64,000 nucleotides of DNA from Jaapia argillacea MUCL 33604 (taxonomy: Eukaryota; Basidiomycota; Agaricomycetes; Jaapiales; Jaapiaceae), in the NCBI GenBank assembly GCA_000697665.1, contig KL197717.1:352761-416760 (forward strand). The letters are read 5' to 3'. Below, one piece after another: positions 23,962 through 38,253 of this stretch. The notes beneath the pieces were generated by a model. The model made no database searches and was not told the origin of the DNA. It saw only the letters and a program-made list of their open reading frames with translations. Within the stretch, counting starts at the first letter, position 1; each line of letters opens with the position of its first letter. The position numbers were made by a program, and so were the translations under genes.

Positions 23962-26461
23962 ATGTCTCAACCCGCCCTCTCTCTCGCCATGCCTCACTCC
24001 GCTGAGCCCACAGATGCGGATGATTCTCTAGTTTCGTCGTCGTCCAGCCATGGACCTACGAGAGCGAGACCCAGTTGGGATTTCCATTACAGAGCGACCT
24101 CCATGGATGTCGACCCCGCGGCGTGGGAGCTAGTTTCACCTCCTGGTGTCACAGCCACAACAGACCCACTTCCAACCCATGATTCGGGTGTTACGGAGGT
24201 TCCTATCACTGACTCAGGTCGCATTGGGCGATCGGTACAGCCCATTACTCAACAAGTGCCAGCTGCGGAACATATCCCCATTAACGATACCACAGGATCG
24301 ACTTTCGTAGCATCCTCAAACTCATTACCCAGTAAGCCAGCTGCGGAACCATATGTCGTCCCTGCTACGAATCCGAAAATTCCATCCCCACCTACATCCC
24401 CCAATCTCGGTGGTCGCCGATCACCCGCCCCTCGGCTGTCAGCGCTCCCTCCTCGAATCAGTTTCGCGAATATGGATGGGAATGCTCGGTTATCACCATC
24501 CGTCATTTCTCGTCTCCCTCCTTTTCCCATCCTCAATCTGCCTTCAATACCTCCGCCAACACCGACGGCATCGTCTCGTCCGGGACCTCAGACCAGGCTG
24601 AGGAGCATGCCTGCGCTACCTATGGAGGGTTCGGATGATCGAGGAGAAGATGCAGATCATGACAATGCTATGATGGAGTCTGATGAGGAGGAGGATATGG
24701 AGGAGGATGTGAACGAGCGAGAGATAGGTAGCGATGAGGAGGAAGGGGATGATGTCGCGGAGTCATCAACCACTGGTCGTCGCTCAACGTCGGATCGCCG
24801 TCAGCCATTACCCGTCGTGGATACTTCACGAATAGACCTTGGTTTCCTCGCTAGCGCTGGGGGTCAACGTACACCAAAATTCCCTCGACTCGGAGATTAC
24901 TTCACATCTCAGCCAGTAGATCGTGAAGTTGTCCCTTCGCCAGGACGCACGCCTCGACCTGTCGATATTGGCAAACTTTCCCCCAGCTTGTCTCGCCGTC
25001 AACCTATGACTGCTCTCCCGTCTCCTGGCTCCCCACGGCCCATCATGCAGCATCAAGCGTCTCGCAGCATGGTCAATCTCTTAACGACACCATCCCAGCA
25101 GGATAAAAAGCCTGACGGTTCCAGGGTTAAATCCCCCGCGTTAGCGATTACTCCACAAGAAACCCAGGGAGCTTTACCACCTCCCGACCTTAATCTTGGC
25201 CCATCGCTTCGACGAAGGAGGTCGATGCCAACTTTCAACGCTACCACAGAACCACCGCCTTATCCAACCTTCTTCCCTCATCCCTCCACCAAAGGTCACA
25301 TCGTGCAACCCCGCGAAGAAGAAGGTCGAGAGCATTTACCCCCTTATACCAATTCCCTTCATCTATGCGCTATCATGCCTAGGAAGGTGGAATTCACGTC
25401 TCCGGGTGTTCAGGCTCCGGATCGGAAATGGAGGAGGGTTATGTGTGTGTTGGAAGGTACGGCGTTTAAGGTTTATAAACCTCCTGGAGCGGCTGGTGTT
25501 GGTGTTATTGGGGAATGGTGGGAGAGGAAAGTTGGGGTTGGGGATTTGACAAATCATGTTGGTGCGCCGAGTGATGGGAGGATAAGGATTGAGAGTGCGA
25601 GGCCGAGACAGCCTTTGGAAAGGCCGTCAAAAGATGAGGGGCCGCCCACGCCATCACCAGCGAATGCATCAGAACCACGGCAATCTTCGGACTGTCATCA
25701 CCAAGTCCCTCCGATCAAGTCGAGAGGGAGTAAATTGGCGGCAACGCTTTTGCATCCTGCTCGGGTGGTTAATTCTTCGCGGTCTTCATCCAAGACTCGT
25801 TCAAGTATTGATACACAACAGGAACAAGCTGGTCGTTCTTCGTCGACGCTTGCTCGATCCACTGTTACGAATGGATCGAGTATTTCCTCTGGATCTACTC
25901 CTTCACCATCGGGAAATCATAGCGCCACCCCTTCGACTTCTAGTACATATCCTCCCTCAAGTTCGCGTTCGCATTTCCGTTCTCATGCGCGTTCTACGTC
26001 CTCTACTGGGAGTAATCAAGACCCCCCGACTCCGGAACCAAAAGACCTCATTAGGTGTTATACCCTACAGCATGCGGAGAGTGGTTTGGGGAGTGATTAT
26101 ACGAAGCGGAAGAATGTTATTCGTGTGAGGATGGAAGGAGAACAGTTTTTGTTGCAAGCTGCTGATGTGGCTTCTGTTGTGAATTGGATAGAGGTGAGGG
26201 TTCAGTCACATATTTCTTGAGTTTCTTTTGCTGATGGGCTTTTGGGTTGTAGGGATTCCAAGCTGCTACTAACATTGCATTGGATTTGGATGAACGACCG
26301 ATGCCTAAAGGTCCTATGTTCCCTCGGTGAGTGTTCCGCTGGTGTGTCGTGGGACATCTGGCTCATATGCGTCAAAATCTAGTCGACGAAGGCCGCGGAG
26401 ACAGCGAGCTGATGTTGGTCCGAATTCGTCCATCGCAAGTGGTGCCTCTCCTTCTCAATAA
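23962..26461 (+). CDS. Large PH-domain protein with a split PH fold
   Basis: Exons 23962-26193, 26253-26326 and 26383-26461 give 794 residues. The first 460 are disordered, rich in Ser and Pro, with a strongly acidic patch (DEEEDMEEDVNE). A PH-like start follows at about residues 465-510: HLCAIMPRKVEF, then DRKWRRVMCVLEGTAFKVYK. About 170 disordered Ser/Thr-rich residues intervene. The second half of the fold follows at about 693-755: LIRCYTLQHAESGLGSDYTK, NVIRVRMEGEQFLLQAADVA and VVNWIEGFQAATNIALDLDE. The last piece is the C-terminal helix, built across the first intron. The protein ends in a basic Arg-rich tail. PH domains bind phosphoinositides or proteins, so a cortical or signalling role is inferred. 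The frame is open upstream to 23683; I took the ATG before MSQPALSLAM. Confidence 0.8.
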
Positions 26462-27183
26462 CCTCGCGTCTGGCACATGCCTCATCCTCATTGTATCGGC
26501 GGACTCCTTTTATGTATCGTTATGCTCTCTTTCACGCAGGACTTTTTTTCACGCCTCATTCACGAGTTTATAATCTCCATACCCTACTGTGTATTTGTCG
26601 ATTTTTAGTCGTCAGTCGTGCTGCGATAATCTTGTCCGGCTCAGATGTGGAAGCATGGCTGCTGTTGTACATTTGACGTCACAAAGAAGACGGGTTCTTC
26701 CTTGTGCGAGCGTATGTACATCGATAGAGAAATTGACGCTCGCCTCATCCTTATCCCCCCGCCGTTTCCGCGCCCAACGTCGTCCGCAGTGTTGAGCAGC
26801 TTGTGACCAGCCCACTCTTACGAACCGCCGGTGAGTTTCGGTACAGCCGTCGTAAGTTCCCACGGGGGCGCCGCATCATTCCGAAAATGGTTTTTACCCT
26901 TGTTACAAACGTCCCATCAAGACTTGTTATCTGAACTCGCACCTCTCACATCAATTTTCTCTGAATTTTCTGCTCTTTGGCAGCCGGCTGACCACCGATT
27001 CTACTCTATCAGTCTACATCGCACGAAGACTCCCCAAATTTCCACCACTTTTCCAATTTTTTTTGGACTAACCAACCCCATCCCACTCGCTTGCCTTTCT
27101 CGTCTTCGTCACCCAAATCAATCAGGGCCCACTCGAGAGTTTTAACGAAGCCAACGACTTTTTCAGACTCGCGTCCCCATATC
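26462..27183. other. Intergenic region before the PP1 gene
   Basis: Holds the 3' flank of the PH-domain gene and the promoter and leader of the phosphatase gene. No gene or repeat seen. Confidence 0.55.
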
Positions 27184-28748
<1,565 letters not shown>

Positions 28749-29635
28749 GTTGCCGGTGCTCTTATCCACCTGTCATCCCTTGTACCTCCTATCCTTTCTG
28801 TTCCATTTCTCATCTCTTGGTTTGGTCCCTGTTGCGGCTGGTTGGTCTGGTCTCTGTGCGGGTGTGGTGCGGTGGTTGAAGCACGACATGATATGCAGCT
28901 GAACGAGGAAGTGTGCGATCTCTGGATTGGGAGATTGGTCAGGCTCACGCGCCAAACATGCGGGGACCTGCCGAGGCGAGGGGCGCAGATGAAGAAGGAA
29001 GTGTTGGAGGGGATTGTTGGGACGAGGGAGCTCTGACGATTCGTGGCTAGAAGAACAGCGGTGAAAAAATGCGACACGCATACGCGCTTGGACTTTCCAA
29101 TTTATTGTTGTTCTCACGCAAAGTTCGGTTTTCTACCCTCCATCAATTCCCCTTCCTCCATCCTCCTGCATTTATATCTATTGGTTGCTGCGCCCCGGAC
29201 TCATAATAATACATCTTCCCTCTCCCTTCTCACATCTTTCCTTCCGTTTCTGATGACAACTCATGGCTTGAAACTCCTTCCCATGCTATGTTCCCGAATA
29301 CGATACCTTCCCCCGTTTTGTGATATAGTTGGTGAAGTTGCGGCGCCTTGACCTGGCCCTCTGCTGAACCTGTTTCTTTCCCCCATTTTATCCCTGTTTT
29401 CCTGCTTTTCTTCTTATCGCCTCCCCCCTTTGTCTTATCGCGCGTCCTTTAGTCCGATCCTAATGTGAGAATAGGCTACAGTCGTACAATCGTCCCGTTT
29501 GTCAATCCACTTTGTATAAATGCACCAATCCGATGTTCTATCCAATGCCACGTTCGATCGTGATAGTTTATGCTCTTTGGGATAAGATAGCGAGGATCGA
29601 CGAGACCGTTTAGGCTGATATGAAGTGAAAATCAT
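28749..29635. other. Intergenic region after PP1
   Basis: Probably the long 3' UTR of PP1 followed by the 3' flank of the convergent F-box-like gene. Minus-strand open frames at 28745-29117 are of low complexity and have no recognisable domain. Confidence 0.5.
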
Positions 29636-30700
29636 CTAATGAACTGTGGGTCGGTTAGTCAGACAAAGTACACGATATAGGAGTTGACCATAGACTCACT
29701 CGACAGAGTTTCTAGTTGCCAGTCTCTAAATATCGTTCGAAAAATACCTTGAGTTTGCGCTTCTGGTCGAACAACGATTTTGACTCTCTTATCCAAGCAG
29801 AATGGGAGGTATTTCTCCTCCAGCTGCTTTAATCGAGCCTCCCACGCGTCATCTCCCGCGATTCCATGTAATTCGATACGCATCTCCTCCAAAGTGCTCG
29901 ACTGTGCGACGCAGGGCAGCTGTTGGAAGGCATACTCGACAGCCTGGGGTGATCGGATATAGGCTCGCCTAAAGACTCGACAATGCGGTGATAAGACGAT
30001 ATCTTTGACTTCGTCATCTCGCATATATGTGTCAATGCTGGTGATGGTTCTCAATCGAGGATGATGACGGAAGTTCTTTAGAATGAGGGGCCCGTGAATG
30101 GGTCCGAGCCATAGAGATTCGAGGGTGGTGGGGATGACTCCTTCAAGGTGACTCCAGTTGTTTTGGCCGAGGTTTAGAATGGCTAAGCTGCGGAGGGAAG
30201 TGCAGGATGAGAGGATTTGGTGCATCATTGTGATAGGCCAGGAAGTGGAGTAGAGTTGGAGGTCAGCGGATGACCAATAGCCGTCGTTTACTTCGAAGGC
30301 TTTTGGGAAACCGGGTGTTGGTGAACGCCCGATGGGTCCCATCCAGAGATGCCGAACGAGGGGAGCGAGGATGGGGCTAGTAGGGTTTGGACCGGCGTCT
30401 TGCATGAGCCCTCTGAAAAATCGGATGATTGCATTGGATGAAGTAAGGACGACGGTCGTGTATAGCACGGGTAGAATCCACAATCTGACTTCCTTACAAA
30501 CGAGGAGTAGGGATACCGCTGTTGGGTAATCCTGTGCGGCAGAGTGGATGAGAACTAGAGTGATAGGTTTAATATTGAAGTCAGTTCAGGTTTGATGAGA
30601 GACTGACTCTGGGAGTTCAAGATTTGGCCAAGTCAGGTTTGAATGGAAAGTACAGGAGAGGCGTGAAACGCACTCGATGTATGAGCTCTGGTGGAAGCGA
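29636..30700 (-). CDS. F-box/LRR-like hypothetical protein
   Basis: The main exon runs from about 30560 to 29700. It gives IHSAAQDYPTAVSLLLVCKE and LWILPVLYTTVVLTSSNAI, the usual pattern of the helix pair after an F-box in Agaricomycete F-box-like proteins. Leucine-rich stretches follow (ILSSCTSLRSLAILNLGQNN, TTLESLWLGPIHGPLILKNF, HPRLRTITSIDTYM). A terminal exon adds a few residues and stops at 29636. The first F-box helix, expected as LPxE(L/I)xxxI, could not be placed with certainty upstream of 30580, so the start is approximate. In this family the F-box would contact Skp1 of an SCF ubiquitin ligase. Here that is inferred from a partial match. Confidence 0.6.
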
Positions 30701-31043
30701 GTGCTGCCACAGCTCCCTCCCAGAAATATTGCACATGTGGAGGTGCGAAACAGAATGTATCCTGGAGAGTTACCGAGACTGAGGATAAGGTGGTCTGTAA
30801 TCTCCTCGGTCCGGCCGTCACGCTGTGTAAAGTCACAATCACAGCGTGACAAAACGTGGCACAGTCTCCCAATTTAGAAGTCGGCCTGCCTCTTTGGGAC
30901 CGTGAACGTGGCGCTGAGTCGCTTATGTCAGCGCCTATTGTGGGACCTTTGGGCGTTGCGGAGGTGGCTTGTGCATTGCGCCACAGGCTACAGCTGCAGA
31001 GCTTGATACTTGCCACCATCTGCTGCTATCCGTTGTTCAAATC
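30701..31043. other. Divergent promoter region
   Basis: Short region between the F-box-like gene and ATG11, possibly including the first exon of the former. An 8-base palindrome-like pair (CACGCTGT and ACAGCGTG near 30820-30848) is the only structure noticed. Confidence 0.4.
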
Positions 31044-34000
31044 ATGCTGCAGATATGTCGCGCAGAAGATGGAGAACTATTTCAGGTAACGTCGTCCATG
31101 TTTCGATTCACTTCGCCGCCTCACGCGATCTATGCACAGGTTAACGCAAGCCTGCGGGATATCGAAAGGTTACTTCGAGTTTCAAATTTATTCGAATATT
31201 TCTAATAGGCATGGTGTGCGATACAGGACGGGAAGCCTGGAGAGATTCTTGCACCAGGAGACTGGCGTGGAAGAGGATGCTGTCTTGGCTTACCTTTCGG
31301 ATGGACGACGGTTGAGGAATGAGAATGTTCGAGAATTAGCAGGGGCACAAGACCAGGTGTGTACCGCTCGGATGGCCCTATCCTGAAGAGGTGTCCATAA
31401 CTGGGTGTATTTGTCCATGCGAGGAACCATCTCGTTTCAGTTCTGGCTAATCCACCTTTGCCATGCCTTGGGCTTTCACTGACCTCTTTCAACCCAGTCC
31501 ATATTCGTCTTCAACAAGTACTACCTGGATGTGCCCCTGGACGAGGTTCTTGATACCTTACGAGTTCAGCCGCCCTTGCAACCTCCCGTCGAAGGTATAA
31601 CCTCAATCATATCATCGTTCCTACTCCTCACAATCCCACTCAGACACCATCACTGCTACACCCCCATTCCGTCCCTCCCAGCTTGCCGCGTCATACCTCC
31701 GCACCGCCCATACTCACCAAGAGCACGTCGCCCACACCCTTCTAACCCTCCGTTATCAACACGAAGCCCTCCGAATAGCTTCAAGCAGCCTCGACCTCAA
31801 CGTCCTCGCTATAGCCGATGCTTTCGAAGGCATATCATCGACTGCTCGTAAAGAACTAGACAAACAGACCTCCCTGTTAGCTGGGTTAGAAGCCGACTTG
31901 GAAATCATTAAAAGCGTGAAGATCCATGCAGAGTTTATGTCCCCTATAGTCAGGAAGGCCATCGAATCGGGGGACAGGGCTAGGACTCTAGGGGATTATG
32001 TGTCGAATACGAAGATGAGGACTGTCGCGGAGACCTGTGCTAGAACTCATGGTAAGCGCTCTCAATACTCCGATCCTGGAACCTTGTGTGGAAGGGGGAT
32101 GCGTTGCGACGGAGTATTCATATGAATGTAGACGATCTGCAGGCTCGGTTTCGCCAGGCCGAAGAGGCTATGACGAGATTGAATGAAGGAGCGGACTCCG
32201 TTCGTGGTCTGGTATCCGATGCAAGGTTAGTTGATCTCTGCCCTTTTTTACTGGCTTGAACTGTTGATGAGATAGATGATAGCTTATTGGAAGATGCAGA
32301 AGCGTGTGCTCGCCGAGCCCAGGAGCTGTCCGATAAGATCGCAGCAACGGTAGCCAGTTTAGAGAGTCAGTACCTATATCTACGCGATATTCCTTTGGCT
32401 GATATTTGTACACCCCAGCAGCAACCTCGGACGGGTTGATTCCAGGTGCGCTTACCCGACAACGAGTCGCCCATTGCAGCGTCTAATTTCACCCTCAGAG
32501 CTCCGGCAACTCGATGCCGCACTCCGAAATGAAGTGGTTTTTATCACTGATGCCAAGGTACTCGGGTGTCATTCTCCTTCATCTAGTACTCTCCCCCTCA
32601 TCCTCCGTGTAGAACGTCAACACTGAGCGATGTATCAGCGCTCTCCGTCAAATAAGCAATTTGAACAACGATCTCGTACAATTACCACCAGCTTTAACTT
32701 CTCTCTCCGCTAGTTTTCGGGTCAAGACTAGTTTCTCGCATATACAGCGACTGCATAATATGCTTTATGCATATGGTGCTACGCTGGTTGAGATTGTTAG
32801 GAGGAAAGAGTTCGGTAGGTTTGACTGCTTTGTTTATCCCGATGTGGCGGCAGGTTGTTGACTTTGGTCTAGCACGATTCTTCCTCCAGCGGGCGTCCAG
32901 TATATTGGAGGTCATGGCGAAGGTTTCGTAAGTACAGCTTTACTTCTGTGTTGCATTTTGTAGATGTCGTGTATACTGATGTTGCCTTGGTCAATGGGAA
33001 TTTAGCACCAGCGAACGAAAGAGGAGGCAAATCTATAGAGGAGAGATTCACGGGCAATTGCCTTTCGAGTGTAGAGGGATGGACGATGAAGTCCCCGCGA
33101 TTGACTTTACGCCGACTGGCAGGACAGAGTCGCCCTATTCCTTTGAGAGGGCCGATATTGACGGTAAATCCTTCTCCTCCCCCGACCCCCAATGTAGCGA
33201 GTTACTTACGTGGGTTTCGGTTCCAGAGTTTCTCCACTCCCTGGCTGACATCGAACAGCTCGCGAGAGACTCAAATGACGCCGTCGTACTTGGGACACTT
33301 CGTGACGTACGGATGTCATTGGAAAAACTGGTTAGTAGGATGGATGGTTTGGAGACGAGTTTTGATCGTATCGCTGAGCGTTCATGTGAGCGTGTTTGTT
33401 TCCTTCGAGTGGATAAGCGTTTCACATGACGTTGTGCGTAGTACTGTCGGCTTCTCGCTTGTCCGCATCTCGTGGAAGGGGTAGGCAAATATTACTCATC
33501 CTTACGCCGCACATCTGACGTTGTCAATCTCCAGCATCCCAATTCGATGACCAAGCTTATTACGAACTCGCAGAGCAGCTTCGAGTTGCTAAACAAGCCA
33601 AGGCAGATCAGGAAATTCAGCGTCAAGAGGAGAGACATAGGTTCCAAGCTGAAATAGAGCGTCTCCGAGCTGCTCTCCAGGATGCCGACTCTACTGCGGA
33701 GCAGGCCGATAGATTGGAGAGGGACCTACATCAAGCACGCGCGCAGATTGAGAGCGAAGTCGCCGCTCGCAAAGTGATGGAACAACGGCATAACGACATG
33801 CTTTCCGATGTGGAATCTCAGCGACAGCAGCTTGCCCGAGCCCTTGCTGATGCTACCGATCAGACCAGGCAGGCGGAAGTTTTACGACAGGAGCTTGCGC
33901 AAATGAAGTCGGAATATACTGAAATCAAGGATGTCGAGAATCGCCATGCTGCCAATGTCTCGAAGTTGCTTGAGGACCAAGCGGCTAACCTCCGGAAATT

Positions 34001-36163
34001 GGAAGAAGCCCGGGCGAGGGGGGAGAACCTGGAAGCTCAAATTCAGGCTGCACGACAGGAGAGTGAGCGCGTTCGAGTCACGCTAGAGGAGGCTGATAAG
34101 GAGAAGGAACGTCTCCTCCGTGCTCAAGCCTCTGAGCATGATCGTATCATGCGGGATTGTATTGCGGAGGCGGATGGTGACCGCGCTGTCTTGGAGCATC
34201 AATTCTTGGAAGTCAAGGCACGTCTGGACGATGCCGAGCGGCAACTCAAGGATTCGCGGGCACAGGTCGACATGACACGCGCTGACGCCAGAGGCCTTCG
34301 TGAGGAGGTTCAGCGCCTGGAGCATGCTCTTCGCGAAGCCACCCACGTCGAACAGGTGCTTCGAGGTGACCTCAGAACAGGCCGGAGTTCGCAATCCGAT
34401 TACGAACATAGATTGGAGGAGAGCAGCCGGCTTGTCGCCCAGATTCTGGACGTTGCGATTGGTTTCCGTGCTTCGCACGTGAAGGCCATGTCAACAGCCC
34501 AGGCCGTGTCAACTCATCCACGACTTTCTACCAACCTCGCCGATTCGGTCTTCTCTCACTCTGGTGTTCGCCCCAACATTGGCAACAATCACGCGGACGA
34601 GCCATCTCCAATCGATCCTTCGGATCCAGCTGGTGCCTTGGAGCAGTTGCGAGCATTTGATCACGATCAGTTCCTAGAAGTGATTGCGAAGACCGGGTCG
34701 ACCATCCGGAAGTGGCAGAAGCAATGCAAGGAATACAGAGAACGTGCGAAGGGCAAAATCTCTTTTCGTAACTTTGCGAAGGGAGATTTGGCGTTATTTT
34801 TGCCCACGCGCAATTCTGTGTCGAAACCGTGGGCTGCCTTTAATGGTATGAGAAGTTTTACCCTCTAAAAGTCTACGAGTTTTCTCTTCGCTGACAGCTT
34901 CCGCAGTTTCGTTCCCTCACTACTTTTTAAACGCTACCGGACACTTGGCGGAACAGTTGAAGACCCGTGAATGGATTGTGGCGAGAATCACTTCCATTAT
35001 TGAACGGGTCGTCGACCACCACGTAGGCCAATTTAGAGACTTTCTTCTCAGCCTTCCAGTGATCGACTGGCCGTCTAATTCTATTTATATTTTAGGACCC
35101 TGCGAGTAATCCGTATGGGCTGGGCGACGGTGTCAAGTACTACATTCTTGAAGTAGAAGACTGGACGCAACCTAGCCACTCAACGAAACGCAAGACTTCG
35201 GGTGGTAAGAAAGTGACGAGTGACGGTGAAGGGACGTCGCCTACCTCACCCGCAGCTCTACAACCCGGACCTCCACCTGCTGAATCGGAAGAGTCGTTCG
35301 AGGCTACTCGACCTCCTGGATCTCATTTATTTCCAACCCGGAATAGGACACAGTCGTCCCCTACGGCTGGTCCCTCTAGTTTGTCGAGGCTATTGGCACA
35401 AGCCCCGCCTGAGATCAGCCAAATCCAAACGCATCTAGAAACGATACCTGCCTCCAGAGACAGGACACCGTCGCCGACCACTTCTCACTTACCGCCTCCC
35501 TCTCCGACATTAGGTGCTGGTTCTCAAGGCAATGTGCCGACTGCACCATCGCCATTACGCCCCGGTTCTCGGGCGTCTCGAGTATCTGCCTCATCTAAAT
35601 TTTCGAGCGGGAGAATTCCATTACCACCTCTCGGGAGTTCCTCATCGGGTTCGTCTGGTACTACCAAGGCTGCTCCCACGACCGCTTTATCGGGAGCACC
35701 GGGTGTGTCCACCACTGTCCCATCACCTGGCAGCGGTGAGGGACTTCTTCCAAACTCGGAATCAGTCGCTAGCACGAGTACGCCTTCGCCTGAAGGATCA
35801 CCATCCGAGGGAATGTCGAATATAGTGATGCATCAGCACAGAAGGAGAACTGCTTCCTATCACATTCCTCGGACCTCACCATTGGCTACTACGTCCACGT
35901 TGGCTGCTCCCCCCACTACTTCCAATGGGGATGGTGCCGCTTCGAGATCGGGTAGTGGTGGGGTGGGGGAAACGACTGCGAGTGCGGCAGGTACGTTGGC
36001 TACATTGGCTAATAGTTGGGGAGTGAGTTTTGGTAGGAAGAAGAAGGCCGAGTTGAGTGTGAGGAGTCCGTTGGCTGCTGTTGCTGATGATGTCGCCACT
36101 GCTCCTTCTGGTAGACAGGGGAGGAGGGACTCTAGCGCGAGTGATATGCTCAAGCGTTTGTGA
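31044..36163 (+). CDS. ATG11: Autophagy scaffold protein Atg11
   Basis: Atg11 brings selective-autophagy receptors to the assembly site and activates Atg1. The N-terminus is the ubiquitin-like start of the family: MLQICRAEDGELFQVNASLR, built across the first intron, then ETGVEEDAVLAYLSDGRRL, NVRELAGAQDQ and FVFNKYYLDVPLDEVL. Many short introns follow through the helical central region. A long coiled coil occupies about 33540-34450 (RDLHQARAQIESEVAARKVM and onward). The C-terminal claw domain comes next: KISFRNFAKGDLALFLPTRN, KPWAAFN, PHYFLNATGHLAEQLKTREW and GVKYYILEVEDW. The last 330 residues are a Ser/Pro-rich tail. The ATG at 31044 starts exactly at the conserved block. Exon boundaries between 31500 and 33540 are numerous and only partly checked, but each segment fits the family. 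Confidence 0.92.
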
Positions 36164-37166
36164 GATTGGAGATGTTGCCTCTCGCCTCCCTCTGCTGGTG
36201 ATGGCGCTCGATGTTCGCGGAGTTGGTGATTAGATCATTTCGATCAAGTTAGAGTATTTACGCCTTGGTATATCCGAGATTCTTTCCATCCCGTTGCAAT
36301 TGTCATACTCGACGGAATGCTGACGTCGCGTGGCGAGACGATTACATTTGATGCCTCTTAGCACGCCAAGCTTGTTTGATATGAGGAGGTTGTATCTCAT
36401 ATTCTGTCGTTTTTCTCCTTAGTTTCCCCGTGAGTAACGTCGGCGAAGCTGATCACACCCCCGTGGGCGAAAGCGGTTTGGTAAATGGCAATTGATGAGA
36501 TATGCGTGCTGTCTACTTCTGGAAGGACTGGGAATGTGGAAGTATTTACAATTTAGTGTGGCGGGAAGGGGTGGGTATCGATTCAGTACCCCTTCCCAAC
36601 CGAACACGAGTGGAAACAGATACCGATAATCGTCGGTGTCTGAGAACAAGGTTAAACATTCATGTGGTTCGGGGGAAGGGGGGGAGAGAAGTTGGTGGGA
36701 AGGGCGAAGGGTGTGAGTGTTCGCTTGCGATAGGCTGATGTTTCAGGATCCGTTGGCACGAAGTTGAGGAGGGTCTGATGGCGCGTGCTAAAGACTTCTC
36801 GGAGTGTTTACGTTGCTACAAGAATGAGAGAAAATTGAATGGGACGCAATACATTCTGTCAGTGGGATCGAGCTAGGTGGGTTTGAGGATCGTGGGGGCG
36901 GGCGGAAACAAATTTTCAGGCCCTATGGATTTGCCAAGACCTTTGGGAGGGAATACGTATGTCGTAGGTTTCTAGTTCCTGGCGGGCCGACAGAGGGGGA
37001 ATGAGCGGGCCGGGGAAACTTCGGTGGTTAGGTGGATGCATGTGGTGATGCTTGATGCGGTTCCGGCCAAGAAGGAAGAAGGGTATTCTTGGAATCTTGG
37101 TACGATTTGAAGATACCAGAGATAGCTTGGGCCCTTTGGAGCGATACGAATCCCCTGCAGGCAGGC

Positions 37167-38035
37167 GCGGGGTTGATACGGACGTTGTGGGGATTGAATC
37201 TTGATGGTGCCAAACCGAAGAGAGAAGTGCGGGGAAATGTGTTGCATACAAGGATTAGACTCGAATTGTGTTACGGCGTTCGCTAGCTGATATTTCGGGA
37301 GCTTGGCAACAAAAGAATCGTGCCGACAAGTGGGAGCGGATCTAAGGGCAGGGGAACAACTTGGAGCGCGTCCCATCATTGTTGGGCTGTTGAAGCCGAT
37401 TGAGAGACTGCGATCCAGAAGGAGATGCAGTCTCGGTTTTGGCAGAATTGGCGGAGCATACCCAGGCTGCCCCGCCATGACCGACCTCGCTGATTGTTGT
37501 TGTTGTTTTTGGAACGGGAGGTACTCGATTTAGAATTCGGATTCTGTATTGCGGGGTGCGGGGGGAACGGGGAACGGTGACAGAGAAGTCCGGGGTAAGA
37601 AGAGCGGGCTATTCGTATCAACCTCCCGCGCGGACGACGTTCACGGGAGAGCCGGGGGGCGGGAGGTCGACTTGGAGGGCAAGCCATGATATGTGCTTAG
37701 ACACCGACGACCTTCGAGAAGTCGACTAGGGCTGGTTGTACAACGACATCAGCATCCGTCTTCTCTGATTCTCAGAGCTCTCGTAGGCTCTCGTCTGTGC
37801 CTGCCTGGATGCTCTCGAACCCTGATGTTTTTCCGCGTTGAGCGAGGCAGGTTTTCGGAGGAGAGAGCAAAACTTTTTTGCAAAAACCCACGATACTGGA
37901 TGGGCAAAAACTGGAAAATAACGGGAAGGAGATGCAGTTTGTGGTGAAACATACGGTCTGTGATTGTGCCTGGTGGCGTCGTCTGTTTGGTGGAGATGAT
38001 TCGGGAGGATGGGCATTCTGGTTGGAGGTGCGGGG
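37167..38035. promoter_or_regulatory. Cluster of CreA/Mig1-type GC boxes
   Basis: GCGGGG occurs at 37167-37172, 37229-37234, 37551-37556, 37558-37563 and 38030-38035, all upstream of the MFS sugar transporter. The known CreA/Mig1 site is SYGGRG, and GCGGGG is one form of it. Two copies lie only one base apart. Carbon catabolite repression of the transporter is inferred from this. Confidence 0.5.
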
Positions 38036-38156
38036 TAACTGGAGAAATCGTGGAGAAACTCCCACAGTCGAGGGCATCACATGGACTGTCACTCCGTGTC
38101 AACCTTTGGTGCACATGCCGGAACCAGTTACTTGCCTTCATCCATTCCTCCTTCCC

Positions 38157-38163
38157 TATAAAA
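38157..38163 (+). promoter_or_regulatory. TATA box of the sugar transporter
   Basis: TATAAAA lies 97 bases before the ATG and is followed by a CT-rich leader, the usual pattern of a strongly expressed fungal gene. Confidence 0.6.
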
Positions 38164-38253
38164 TCCACCCCATGGTTAGCATCTTTTCCTTACCAGCTTC
38201 CTTTCCCATCATCCCCTTCCCCCCTTCGTCCTACTCTTCGGAAGAAAGTCAAA

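Larger units (their letters stand above)
36164..38253. other. 2.1 kb intergenic region, promoter of the sugar transporter
   Basis: No convincing gene on either strand. G-rich sites of the CreA/Mig1 type and a TATA box, listed separately, mark the last 1.1 kb as the transporter promoter. A T/G-rich run (TTGTTGTTGTTGTTTT) sits near 37495-37510. Confidence 0.6.
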
